From contig NZ_AUAA01000019.1 in NCBI RefSeq assembly GCF_000428485.1, positions 1 to 64,000 on the forward strand: a DNA stretch of 64,000 bases. Direction: 5' to 3'. Positions 33,246 through 42,674 of the stretch are shown in pieces. The position numbers and the translations under genes were made by a program. The stretch is from Epilithonimonas tenax DSM 16811. GTDB lineage: Bacteria; Bacteroidota; Bacteroidia; Flavobacteriales; Weeksellaceae. Below the pieces are notes generated by a model. The model did no database searches. It was not told the DNA's origin and worked only from the letters and a program-made list of their open reading frames with translations. Each line of letters starts with the position of its first letter. Position 1 is the stretch's first letter.

Positions 33246-36152
33246 ATGAACTTAAAGTATTCAAAATGTCTCGGATTAGCAGCTGTTCTTTATTTTACAG
33301 CGAACTATTCAGCGCAGCAGGTAAAAGACACAGCTTCTAAGGAAAAAACGATTGAAGAAGTAGTGGTTATCGGTTATGGTACACAGAAAAAGAGCAATGT
33401 GACCGGCGCAATTGCCAGTATAAAAGCTTCTGATATAGAGGATATCCCAGCGGGTAAACCGGAGCAAGTGCTACAAGGTAGAGCAGCTGGTGTTTCCGTG
33501 GTTACAAATTCTGGACAGCCCGGATCTGGTGCTACAGTCAGAATCAGAGGACTTACCAGTTTTGGAGCAGGAGGTAATGAGCCAATGTGGGTTGTAGACG
33601 GAATCATTGTAGATGGAATTGGCTGGTTAAACCAATCAGACATAGAAAGTATAGAAGTTTTAAAAGATGGGGCTTCCTCTGCAATCTATGGTGTTTCGGC
33701 TGCGAGAGGTGTCATACTTGTTACGACTAAAAAAGGCAAAAAAGGGACTCTTAATTTAGCTTACAATGGGAGCTACGGCGTATCCAATGTCGCAAGAAAA
33801 TTAGACCTTTTGAATGCTACCCAATATGCAACAATTATTAACGAAGGTTTTGCAAATGATGGTAAACCAGTTAGATATTCCAATCCGTCAATTTTTGGTA
33901 AGGGTACAGATTGGCAGGATACTATTTTTAATACTGGAGAGAGACAATCGCACGAGTTCAGCATCAATGGAGGCAATGATAAATCGACATATTACGCATC
34001 CTTCGGATACTTTGATCAGATTGGAACTGTAATGGGTGATATATCGAACTATAAAAGAATCAATGCAAGGTTAAATTCTACACATAAAGTCTTAGACTTT
34101 TTGACGATTGGTCAAACTTTCTTATATACGCACCAAAAAAGCCAGGGCATTGGAACTAATGAATTATTTGGAGGACCGCTAAGCTCTGCCATCAATTTGG
34201 ATCCAACGACACCGGCTGTGGTTACAGATTGGTCACAGGTCAATCCGGATGATTATGTTAATCCGTATCTTATCAGAGATCCCAATGGTAATCCGTACGG
34301 TATTTCTAAGTATGTCAATCAAGAAATGTCAAATCCTTTGGCTTACAGATATACACAACAAGGCAGAAATGGGTGGTCTGATGATTTTGTAGGAAATGTC
34401 TTTGCCGATTTAAGAATTATTCCCGGACTTAATTTCAAAACAACATTAAATGGAAAGAAAGCTTATTGGGGAAGTCAAGGCTTTAATCCTAAATTTTACT
34501 TGAGTCCATCCTTAAGTAATTTATCTTTTAATAGTTTGAATAGAACAACTCAGACCAAATTTGAATGGAGTTTTGAAAATACCCTGACATTCCAGAAAAG
34601 ATTAGGTGATCACAACTTCAGTGTCTTACTAGGACAAGGAGTTTATAGAAACAACATTGGCTCTGGTGAAAGTGTAACATACACGAACTTACCTATCGAA
34701 AACTGGCAAGATGCCGCGTTTTACTCTGTTGATCCAAAAAATATAACTGCTAACGCTTGGGATACTACTCAAACAAGAAGAACATCCTATTTCGGACGCG
34801 TAATCTATGATTATCAGGACAGATATCTTTTTACAGGAACATTCCGAAGAGATGGCTCTTCAAAATTTTTGAAATATTGGGGTAATTTCCCGTCATTCTC
34901 ACTCGGATGGAATGTTCATAAAGAAGGCTTCTGGAAAGATAATGAAATCATCAATACTTTTAAAATTAGAGGTGGATATGGCGTCTTAGGAAATGATGCA
35001 ATAGATGATTTTATGTTCAGAAGTTCTTTGGTAGCAGGAAGTAATTATCCAAACGGAGAACTTAATCCTAATATCATTATCGGTTATAGCCCCAATACTC
35101 TTGGAAATCCAAATCTTAAATGGGAGGAAACTGCACAAACAAACGTAGGCGCTGATATTCGTTTTCTAAGAAATTTTACACTTGGCTTTGACTGGTATCA
35201 TAAAAAAACGACAGATATCCTTAGAAGAGTAGCAGTTCCTGGCTATGTAGGGGTTCCTACGGATCCTTTTGCTAATGTGGGTGACATGGAGAATAAAGGG
35301 ATGGAATTTGAGCTTGGATACAAGAAAAACTGGGAGGATTTTAATATCTCAGTCACTGGTAACTTCTCTACAAATAATAACAAAGTTCTACGATTGGAAG
35401 ACGATGTAGAATGGAGAGAATTGTCTGGACTACATTCACTAGGAACCGTTAACAGACTTCAGGTTGGAAAACCGATAGGTACATTTTATGGATATTCTTA
35501 CAGCGGTGTATTTCAAAATCAAGCACAGATCAATTCTTATGTGAATAGTAATGGTCAAATGTTGCTTCCAAACGCTAAACCTGGAGATTTTATCTGGATA
35601 GACAACAACGGAGACGGCAAAGTTGATTTGAACTCAACAGAAGACATGGTAGACCTTGGAAGTGCAGTTCCTAAATTTACCTATGGTTTTACAGTTAATT
35701 TAAATTATAAAAACTTTGATTTCATGGTCTTCGCACAAGGTCAGGGAGGAAACAAAATACTGCAGGGACTTAGAAGATTAGATATGTTAGATGCCAATTA
35801 TCAAACCTCCATACTTAATAGATGGACTGGTGAAGGCTCAACCAATGACAATCCACGTTTGACAAGAGATGATCCTAATGGAAACTACAGAAAAATGTCT
35901 GCCTATTATCTTCAAAAAGGTGATTATATGAGAATTAAATTAGTACAATTAGGATATACATTACCAAAAGAGGTAACATCAAGATTTGGATCAAGCAAAG
36001 TGAGACTGTATGTTACAGGAGAAAACTTATTTACTTTCACAAAATACACAGGCTATGATCCAGAAATTGCTGGAGGAAATGAATATGGAATCGATAGAGC
36101 ATACTATCCACAAGCAAGAACTTTCTTATTTGGAGCAAACATTCAATTTTAA
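33246..36152 (+). CDS. SusC/RagA-family TonB-dependent outer membrane transporter
   Basis: A 968-residue beta-barrel importer. A signal peptide ends near NYSAQQ. A TonB-box-like EEVVVIGYG lies at about residues 37-45, and the plug domain (GAIASIKASDIEDIPAGKPEQVLQGRAAGVSV, VRIRGLTS, IESIEVLKDGASSAIYG) follows. The end FLFGANIQF has the C-terminal aromatic expected of a barrel. It lacks the carboxypeptidase-D-like N-terminal domain found in many SusC proteins. Forms a pedal-bin complex with the following SusD gene, 12 bp downstream. Confidence 0.95.
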   Translation: MNLKYSKCLGLAAVLYFTANYSAQQVKDTASKEKTIEEVVVIGYGTQKKSNVTGAIASIKASDIEDIPAGKPEQVLQGRAAGVSVVTNSGQPGSGATVRIRGLTSFGAGGNEPMWVVDGIIVDGIGWLNQSDIESIEVLKDGASSAIYGVSAARGVILVTTKKGKKGTLNLAYNGSYGVSNVARKLDLLNATQYATIINEGFANDGKPVRYSNPSIFGKGTDWQDTIFNTGERQSHEFSINGGNDKSTYYASFGYFDQIGTVMGDISNYKRINARLNSTHKVLDFLTIGQTFLYTHQKSQGIGTNELFGGPLSSAINLDPTTPAVVTDWSQVNPDDYVNPYLIRDPNGNPYGISKYVNQEMSNPLAYRYTQQGRNGWSDDFVGNVFADLRIIPGLNFKTTLNGKKAYWGSQGFNPKFYLSPSLSNLSFNSLNRTTQTKFEWSFENTLTFQKRLGDHNFSVLLGQGVYRNNIGSGESVTYTNLPIENWQDAAFYSVDPKNITANAWDTTQTRRTSYFGRVIYDYQDRYLFTGTFRRDGSSKFLKYWGNFPSFSLGWNVHKEGFWKDNEIINTFKIRGGYGVLGNDAIDDFMFRSSLVAGSNYPNGELNPNIIIGYSPNTLGNPNLKWEETAQTNVGADIRFLRNFTLGFDWYHKKTTDILRRVAVPGYVGVPTDPFANVGDMENKGMEFELGYKKNWEDFNISVTGNFSTNNNKVLRLEDDVEWRELSGLHSLGTVNRLQVGKPIGTFYGYSYSGVFQNQAQINSYVNSNGQMLLPNAKPGDFIWIDNNGDGKVDLNSTEDMVDLGSAVPKFTYGFTVNLNYKNFDFMVFAQGQGGNKILQGLRRLDMLDANYQTSILNRWTGEGSTNDNPRLTRDDPNGNYRKMSAYYLQKGDYMRIKLVQLGYTLPKEVTSRFGSSKVRLYVTGENLFTFTKYTGYDPEIAGGNEYGIDRAYYPQARTFLFGANIQF

Positions 36153-36164
36153 TTATTAACGACA

Positions 36165-37691
36165 ATGAAAAATTTAAATTTTATAAATAAAAGTGTTGCA
36201 GTTATAATGCTAGCCGGTCTTAGTTTCGGTACTGTAAGCTGCAACGGTGACTACATCGGAGATGTTGAAAACATTGGAGCATTCGATGATGCAAACTACT
36301 TCAAAAGTGAAGAACAATGTCTAAGCGCAACGGCCTCTGTGTACGATATCATGAAGAAATATGCGGGTGGTTTTGAAAACACCGTGACTTTCCTAAATGC
36401 AGGATCTGATGATTTCTTTTCCGGGGGTGGTAGTGCTACCGATGGCGCAGGGATTCAGGGGTTTAACAATTATAGTATCACGCCGGTTACAGTACCCGGA
36501 AGTTATTGGCGAGATTATTACCAAGGTATCGCTAGAGCAAATTGGGTCATAGCTAGAATTCCTACAGCACCAGTCAGTGATGTTTTGAAAAAAAGAATAT
36601 TAGCAGAAGTAACAGTTCTTAGATCGCTCTACTATTTCGAATTAGTGAGATTATTTGGAAATGTGCCTTTGATCCTGAAACAAATCAATTCTGATGATGA
36701 TTATTGGAATATACCACAAACGCCAAAGCAAGAGGTTTATAATCAGATAGAAGGAGATATTGCACGTGTTTGGGCAGATTTGCCAACTTCTGTTTCTGGA
36801 GGCGAAAGAGGAAGAATAACCCAAGGTGCTGCGAAAGCAATTTTAGGAAAGATATATCTGTATGATAACAAAAAGGCAGAAGCTGCAGCACAATTTGCAG
36901 ATGTTAATGGAACACCAGGCCAAACAAGTCAATATGGCTATAAGTTGGTAGGAAACTACAGCAGCTTGTGGACTACGGATAACAAATTCACCTCGGAATC
37001 AATTCTTGAAGCAGTTCATACCAATGCAGGTATGTCGGATTGGAGTTTTTGGGGATGGGGAAAAGATGAAGGGAACTCTATCTGTATCATGACAGGACCT
37101 AGATCTTATAATTTATTAGCAGGAAGTAATGCTCCAGATATTGTTTCTGGATGGGCATTTAATACAGTTACAGATGATTTATTTAACTTCATGCAAAATG
37201 ATCCGAGGGCAGATGCTACGATTCTCAACGTCAAAAAACTAAAAGAGGAAGGTAAGGTATCATACTCTCCGGCGTATGCTGATACAGGTTACTTTTTGAA
37301 AAAATTTGCACCTTACAGATCTGGTGTATCTCCTTTGCCGGGTTCTATGGAACTAAACTTCCGTCAGAATTACATGGTCATTCGTTTAGCTGACAGTTAC
37401 CTGATGGAGGCGGAAGCTCTAGGAGGATCTGGAAGCAGAGCACAGGCTTTGCTAGATGCCGTTCGCTCTAGAGTAGGTTTGGCTTCAGTTCAGGTTACAT
37501 TACAAGCTGTAAAAGATGAAAGAAGAAGAGAATTGGCAGGAGAAGGACACCGTTGGTTTGATCTCGTAAGATGGGGAGAAGCGCCAGCAAAATTAGCCTC
37601 AAAAGGATTTGTTGCAGGTAAAAATGAAGTGTTGCCAATTCCTTATAAAGAGTTACTAAATACCGCATTAAAACAAAATCCTCAATACTAA
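36165..37691 (+). CDS. SusD/RagB-family nutrient-binding lipoprotein
   Basis: A 508-residue outer-membrane lipoprotein (Cys26 in GTVSC) that lids the SusC channel and binds glycan. TPR-like helices are seen in the 90-230 region (ILAEVTVLRSLYYFELVRLFGNVPLI is the standard SusD block). The C-terminal SusD-typical ERRRELAGEGHRWFDLVRWG is intact. It starts 12 bp after susC and ends 10 bp before the glycan-binding protein. The bound glycan cannot be read from the protein, but the neighbouring glycosidases point to beta-glucan. Confidence 0.95.
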   Translation: MKNLNFINKSVAVIMLAGLSFGTVSCNGDYIGDVENIGAFDDANYFKSEEQCLSATASVYDIMKKYAGGFENTVTFLNAGSDDFFSGGGSATDGAGIQGFNNYSITPVTVPGSYWRDYYQGIARANWVIARIPTAPVSDVLKKRILAEVTVLRSLYYFELVRLFGNVPLILKQINSDDDYWNIPQTPKQEVYNQIEGDIARVWADLPTSVSGGERGRITQGAAKAILGKIYLYDNKKAEAAAQFADVNGTPGQTSQYGYKLVGNYSSLWTTDNKFTSESILEAVHTNAGMSDWSFWGWGKDEGNSICIMTGPRSYNLLAGSNAPDIVSGWAFNTVTDDLFNFMQNDPRADATILNVKKLKEEGKVSYSPAYADTGYFLKKFAPYRSGVSPLPGSMELNFRQNYMVIRLADSYLMEAEALGGSGSRAQALLDAVRSRVGLASVQVTLQAVKDERRRELAGEGHRWFDLVRWGEAPAKLASKGFVAGKNEVLPIPYKELLNTALKQNPQY

Positions 37692-37701
37692 TACCATTAT
37701 C

Positions 37702-38574
37702 ATGAACAAATATCTAAAACATACAATCTTTTTAGGCGTTTCATTACTAGCGATTTCTTGTGTTCCGGAAAGTGTTGACGGAGACGGAAACGGTATTACA
37801 CCAACCAATACAGACGCCTCTTTTACAGTTACCAAAACTTCAGAAAACCATTATAAGCTAACTTCTTCAAACCAAAATTATCTTTATTCCAATTGGGATC
37901 TAGGTGACGGCGGTGGCTTCGGAAGGGGAGCGAATATCAATGATGTTTTTATTCCGGATGAAGGAACTTATAAAATTCAGCACCAGATTATTGGTCAGGG
38001 TGGCGTTGTTGCGGGTACTGCAAGCCAGACTGTAAAAGTGGAAAAGTCTGATCCACTCTCCGGAAATCTGATCCAGGGAGGTAAATTTTTAGACGCTGCA
38101 GATGTTGCAAAATGGACCATGGCTTTTCCAAATCCTTCTAATACAGCCCTATGGTCATTTGGTGGCGGATTGGCAACCTTCACTGCCAAAAATTGGGATA
38201 GAAACGTATTGTATCAGGCAGTTCAGGTGGTTAAAGGCCGAAAATATATGGCTGATGCAGTGGTAACTTCCAAAGGCGTTTCTGACTCTTGGTTTGAGAT
38301 CTACGTTGGCTATACAAAACCTACTGCTAATACTGACTATACAGGAGATGGCAATGACTCTACATGGTTGCGGGGAATTAATACCTGGGCTGGAAGCGGA
38401 ACATCTTTTTTTGATGGTAAAATATCAAGTAAAGGTTCTGTGAATTCTAATAATCCCAATGGAACTTTCACGGCAACAAAAGATGGTACCGTATATTTTG
38501 CCATCAGATCTGGTGGTAATGATATGAAGGAAGGTATCTCTATCAAGAATATAGAATTCCGAGGCATTAAATAA
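37702..38574 (+). CDS. Surface glycan-binding lipoprotein with PKD-like and CBM-like domains
   Basis: A 290-residue lipoprotein (Cys20 in LAISC, followed by VPESVDGDGNG). Residues 40-115 form a PKD-like immunoglobulin domain (YSNWDLGDGGGFG). Residues 125-290 form a jelly-roll carbohydrate-binding-like module (GKFLDAADVAKWTMAF, then a C-terminal VYFAIRSGG strand). The position third after SusC/SusD is that of SusE/SGBP glycan-capture proteins. There is no catalytic motif. A strong hairpin follows the stop. Confidence 0.8.
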   Translation: MNKYLKHTIFLGVSLLAISCVPESVDGDGNGITPTNTDASFTVTKTSENHYKLTSSNQNYLYSNWDLGDGGGFGRGANINDVFIPDEGTYKIQHQIIGQGGVVAGTASQTVKVEKSDPLSGNLIQGGKFLDAADVAKWTMAFPNPSNTALWSFGGGLATFTAKNWDRNVLYQAVQVVKGRKYMADAVVTSKGVSDSWFEIYVGYTKPTANTDYTGDGNDSTWLRGINTWAGSGTSFFDGKISSKGSVNSNNPNGTFTATKDGTVYFAIRSGGNDMKEGISIKNIEFRGIK

Positions 38575-38599
38575 TTTTTCTTATCATATTTTCTTAGGT

Positions 38600-38632
38600 G
38601 AAAGAGGTCCTCAAAAACCTCTTTCATTTTTT
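38600..38632 (+). terminator. Terminator or attenuator inside the glucan locus
   Basis: GAAAGAGGT / ACCTCTTTC stem with an 8-nt loop and ATTTTTT, 25 bp after the glycan-binding gene. It separates the susCD-binding protein unit from the glycosidases and could lower downstream expression. Confidence 0.8.
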
Positions 38633-38751
38633 CTAACATATCGTCAGTCGATACTCTTTAACCAAAAGAAAGCTGTACTGGGAAAGAAAATATTTCCATT
38701 ACAATTTTCCTCACTTAAAATCAAGACTGATTCCTAAAACTTAAATTAAAA

Positions 38752-40218
38752 ATGTATAACAAATCAAAACGTATTTTTCCCAACAAAGCATTTTTCTTGG
38801 GATTAACGATCTTTTCACTTCTGTTTTGCCAAAGTAGCACCGTGGATGAGCAAACTCCCAATCCGCCAGCAAACGGTGGCGGGAACGAAAATTTTGGTTC
38901 TGCAAGCTTCTGGCTTACCAAAGCCGATGAATCTACAAAACTGCAAAAACAACCCGATATCTTGTTCAGTAATCCATCCAATAATTACCAGACGCTGGAT
39001 GTAGATGCTTCGCAGAAATATCAAACGATTGATGGTTTTGGTTATACATTAACTGGAGGAAGTGTGGAGGTGATCAATCAGTTATCAGCTTCCAAGAAAG
39101 AAGAATTGTTACAGGATCTGTTCTCTGAAAAGGAAAATTCTATCGGAGTGAGTTACATCAGACTGAGTATCGGCGCTTCAGATCTTAACAGCAGTGTTTT
39201 CTCTTATGATGATATGCCAGCAGGACAAACAGATGTTTCTCTTACAAACTTTTCTTTATCAAAAGATCAGGCTTTGATCGATATGTTGAAAAAGATTCTG
39301 ACCATCAATCCAAAAATCAAATTCATGGCCACACCTTGGTCGCCACCAGTTTGGATGAAGGACAATGGAAGTCCTATCGGCGGTAGTCTGCAGCCACAAT
39401 ATTATAATGCTTATGCCCAATATTTTGTCAAATATATCCAAGGCATGAAAGCCCAAGGAATTACCATTGACGCCATAACACCTCAGAATGAACCGCTGCA
39501 TCCGGGAAACAATCCAAGTCTATTGATGACCGCTCCTCAACAGGCAGCTTTTATCAAAAACAGTCTTGGGCCGGCTTTTCAGGTGGCTAATATCACAACC
39601 AAAATTGTTCTTTACGATCACAATTGCGACAAACCGGAGTATCCATTGGAAATCCTCGCAGACGCAGAAGCTGCAAAATATGTTGACGGATCGGCTTTTC
39701 ACCTTTATGCAGGAAACATTTCTGTGTTGAGTAATGTGCATTTGGCCTATCCTGCAAAGAATCTTTATTTTACAGAACAGTGGACTGGTTCTACATCTTC
39801 TTTTTCTGATGACCTGATGTGGCATTTCAAAAACGTCATCATTGGTTCTATGAGAAACTGGAGCAAAATTGCACTAGAATGGAATCTTGCGAATGATCCT
39901 GGTTTTAATCCGCATACAGACGGCGGTTGTACCCAATGTAAAGGGGCAATCACAGTGAGCACAAGCGAAACTTTTACCAAAAATGTGGCTTACTATATCA
40001 TTGCTCACGCATCCAAATTTGTTCCTCAAAACTCCCAAAGAATTGCCTCTACACAACCAGGAAATCTGAGTTCTGTGGCTTTCACGACGCCTAATGGGAA
40101 GACCACTTTAATCGTTCTGAATGAAGGAAATACAACAGAGAATTTCAATATCAAAATGAATGGAAAATCTGCCGCAACGTCTTTACCAGCAAGAGCTGTA
40201 GCAACGTATGTTTTTTAA
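38752..40218 (+). CDS. GH30-family glycoside hydrolase, lipoprotein
   Basis: A 488-residue lipoprotein (Cys26 in SLLFC), so likely at the cell surface or periplasmic face. The GH30 barrel is clear: YQTIDGFGYTLTGGS, the substrate region WSPPVWMKDNGS, acid/base Glu in AITPQNEP, and nucleophile Glu in LYFTEQWTGS. The C-terminal beta-sandwich of GH30 closes the protein. GH30 enzymes near SusC/D in Bacteroidota often cleave beta-1,6-glucan. Glucosylceramidase-type activity is the alternative. It begins a new unit after an internal terminator. Confidence 0.9.
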   Translation: MYNKSKRIFPNKAFFLGLTIFSLLFCQSSTVDEQTPNPPANGGGNENFGSASFWLTKADESTKLQKQPDILFSNPSNNYQTLDVDASQKYQTIDGFGYTLTGGSVEVINQLSASKKEELLQDLFSEKENSIGVSYIRLSIGASDLNSSVFSYDDMPAGQTDVSLTNFSLSKDQALIDMLKKILTINPKIKFMATPWSPPVWMKDNGSPIGGSLQPQYYNAYAQYFVKYIQGMKAQGITIDAITPQNEPLHPGNNPSLLMTAPQQAAFIKNSLGPAFQVANITTKIVLYDHNCDKPEYPLEILADAEAAKYVDGSAFHLYAGNISVLSNVHLAYPAKNLYFTEQWTGSTSSFSDDLMWHFKNVIIGSMRNWSKIALEWNLANDPGFNPHTDGGCTQCKGAITVSTSETFTKNVAYYIIAHASKFVPQNSQRIASTQPGNLSSVAFTTPNGKTTLIVLNEGNTTENFNIKMNGKSAATSLPARAVATYVF

Positions 40219-40252
40219 TTTTTTTATCAAAATTAATTCTAAAATATCAATT

Positions 40253-41053
40253 ATGAAGTTGAACAAAATTCAAATTTTAACGGTTTTTTCATTGATCTCA
40301 TTGATGAGTACATCTTGCCTCAACCAAAAAAACACAGAGAAAGGTCAATTGGTTTTTCAGGACGAATTCAGTAGCAAAGGTTTACCAGACGCCTCCAAAT
40401 GGGAATTTGAAGTGGGCGGCGACGGTTTCGGAAATAATGAACTTCAGTTTTATACCAAGAACAGAACCGAAAATGCTAGAGTAGAAGATGGCCATCTTAT
40501 CATTGAAGCCAAGAAAGAAAAATGGCAAAAAAATGACTATACATCAGCAAAATTAATTACAAAAAACACATTTCCATTTCAATACGGAACTGTAGAAGTA
40601 CGCGCAAAATTACCAAAAGGGAAAGGCACCTGGCCTGCGATATGGATGCTGAGCAAAAATATAAAACAATGGCCGGATGACGGCGAGATAGACATTATGG
40701 AACACGTGGGCTATAACGAAGGTTTTGTTCACGGATCGGTACATACCAAAAAGTACAATCACATCATCGGCACTCAAAAAACAGATACGATTGTCATTAA
40801 GGATGCAACGGAGAATTTCCACGTTTACAGAGCAGATTGGTCGCCAGAAAAAATAGAAATGTTTGTGGATGATGAAAAGTATTTTACTTACATCAAAACC
40901 GAAAAGGAGTATGAAGCGTGGCCGTTTGACCAGCCTTTTTATTTGATTCTCAATCAGGCAGTTGGAGGGTTCTGGGGCGGAAAAGAAGGAATTGACGAAA
41001 GCATATATCCGCAGAAATTCCTGATAGATTATGTCAGAATTTACAAGAAATAA
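40253..41053 (+). CDS. GH16-family glucanase (laminarinase type), lipoprotein
   Basis: A 266-residue lipoprotein (Cys22 in STSC). The GH16 active site is WPDDGEIDIMEHVG, i.e. the EIDIME pattern of endo-beta-1,3-glucanases with two catalytic Glu. Conserved FGNNELQFYT, GTWPAIWML and GGFWGGKEGID regions are also present. It should cut internal beta-1,3 bonds in laminarin or similar glucans. I start at ATG 40253 where the signal peptide begins; the TTG-type upstream extension overlaps the GH30 end. It is in operon with both GH30 genes. Confidence 0.93.
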   Translation: MKLNKIQILTVFSLISLMSTSCLNQKNTEKGQLVFQDEFSSKGLPDASKWEFEVGGDGFGNNELQFYTKNRTENARVEDGHLIIEAKKEKWQKNDYTSAKLITKNTFPFQYGTVEVRAKLPKGKGTWPAIWMLSKNIKQWPDDGEIDIMEHVGYNEGFVHGSVHTKKYNHIIGTQKTDTIVIKDATENFHVYRADWSPEKIEMFVDDEKYFTYIKTEKEYEAWPFDQPFYLILNQAVGGFWGGKEGIDESIYPQKFLIDYVRIYKK

Positions 41054-41099
41054 CTCATAAAAAGATGTCGAATTTCGGCATCGAAGATTCTAAATAACA

Positions 41100-42539
41100 A
41101 TGAAAAAGACAATGATTTTGTTTGCTGCCTTATCACTTTCAGCAAATATGAATGCCCAGAATTACTGGAAAAACGGAATGAAGCAAGGGAAAGTGATCAT
41201 CACATCGAAAAAAAATAATGAGAAATTTGCCAAGAAAGCCAATGCTGTTTTTGCAGATTTTCCGCAGCCAAAGGAAACAGACATCTGTGTCTTCGTAGAT
41301 CCTGATTTCAAATATCAAAAACTGATCGGAATTGGTGGTGCGATTACAGATGCCTCCGCTGAAGTTTTTGCAAAGATTCCAAAAAACAAGCAGAAAGAAC
41401 TGATCGAGGCATATTACGGAAAATCGGGGATAGGGTACAACGTGATCCGAACCAATATGAACTCCTGTGATTTCTCCAGCGATTCTTATACTTATGTGAA
41501 AGACAATGATGAATCTTTGACTTCATTTGACATCAAGCACGATGAACAGTATAAAATCCCATTGATAAAAGCTGCCCAAAAAGCAATAGACCCAAAGGAT
41601 TTCAGATTTTATTTCAGCCCGTGGAGTCCGCCAGCGTGGATGAAATCAACCAATAACATGCTGCAAGGCGGACGACTATTGGATCAATATTATCAGGTTT
41701 GGGCTAATTATTATGTCAAATTCATTCAGGAATACGAAAAAAGAAATATTCCTATTTGGGGCCTGACCATCCAAAATGAACCAATGGCCAAGCAAACTTG
41801 GGAATCTTGCATTTATACGGCAGACGAGGAAGCAAAATTTCTGAAAGAAAACCTGGGACCAACTCTTTGGAAAAATAATTATAAAGATAAGAAGGTCATC
41901 ATTTGGGATCATAACAGAGACTTGATGTACCAACGTGCGACGACCACCTTGCAAGATCCAGAGACGTCCAAATATGCTTCCGGAATTGGTTACCACTGGT
42001 ACGAAACTTGGAATAACAAATCCCAACTATTTGATAATCTGTCGGAAACACACAAAGCATTCCCAGACAAATTTTTGATTTTTACAGAAGGTTGCAAAGA
42101 GCAGTTTGATTTTTCAAAAATCTATGACGTTAGTTTAGGAGAATTATACGGACGAAATATGATCAATGATTTCAACAAAGGAACGTCTGCATGGACAGAT
42201 TGGAACATTCTTTTGGACGAAAAAGGTGGACCAAATCACGTGGGGAATTTCTGTTTTGCACCGGTCATTTACGATTCAAAAACAAAGGAACTACATTACA
42301 CCTATGAATACTACTATATTGGGCACATTTCCAAATTTGTGAAACCCAATGCGCAACGTGTTGGGACGTCTACCAATAAGGATTTTCTCTTATCTACCAG
42401 CTTCCTGAACGAGAGTGGGGAATTGGTAGTGGTGGTGATGAACGAAGGTGACGTGGATACAGACTTCAATCTTTGGATCGAGGGAAAATCTACAAAACTT
42501 TCTGCACCAGCACATTCGATCCAGACTATCATCTTATAG
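41100..42539 (+). CDS. GH30-family glycoside hydrolase (second)
   Basis: A 479-residue enzyme with a signal peptide ending MNAQ, so soluble periplasmic or secreted, not lipid-anchored. GH30 features: GIGGAITDASAEV, FSPWSPPAWMKSTNNM, acid/base Glu in GLTIQNEPM, nucleophile Glu in FLIFTEGCKEQF. It is more similar to the glucosylceramidase-like GH30 subgroup than the first GH30 gene, and probably removes single glucose or acts on beta-1,6 oligomers. Last gene of the operon, followed by duplicated terminators. Confidence 0.9.
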   Translation: MKKTMILFAALSLSANMNAQNYWKNGMKQGKVIITSKKNNEKFAKKANAVFADFPQPKETDICVFVDPDFKYQKLIGIGGAITDASAEVFAKIPKNKQKELIEAYYGKSGIGYNVIRTNMNSCDFSSDSYTYVKDNDESLTSFDIKHDEQYKIPLIKAAQKAIDPKDFRFYFSPWSPPAWMKSTNNMLQGGRLLDQYYQVWANYYVKFIQEYEKRNIPIWGLTIQNEPMAKQTWESCIYTADEEAKFLKENLGPTLWKNNYKDKKVIIWDHNRDLMYQRATTTLQDPETSKYASGIGYHWYETWNNKSQLFDNLSETHKAFPDKFLIFTEGCKEQFDFSKIYDVSLGELYGRNMINDFNKGTSAWTDWNILLDEKGGPNHVGNFCFAPVIYDSKTKELHYTYEYYYIGHISKFVKPNAQRVGTSTNKDFLLSTSFLNESGELVVVVMNEGDVDTDFNLWIEGKSTKLSAPAHSIQTIIL

Positions 42540-42559
42540 TGATATATTATTTTCAAAGG

Positions 42560-42593
42560 AACAGCAGCTCATTTTTTAGCTGCTGTTTTATTT
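42560..42593. terminator. Bidirectional terminator, copy 1
   Basis: AACAGCAGCT / AGCTGCTGTT stem, loop CATTTTTT, then TTATTTT. 20 bp beyond the GH30 stop. Confidence 0.88.
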
Positions 42594-42639
42594 TATTTTA
42601 ACTGCGTTTCAATTTATAGTGATATATTATTTTCAAAGG

Positions 42640-42674
42640 AACAGCAGCTCATTTTTTAGCTGCTGTTTTATTTT
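42640..42674. terminator. Bidirectional terminator, copy 2
   Basis: Same hairpin as 42560-42593. The stop of the convergent lipoprotein gene lies within its T-run. Confidence 0.88.
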
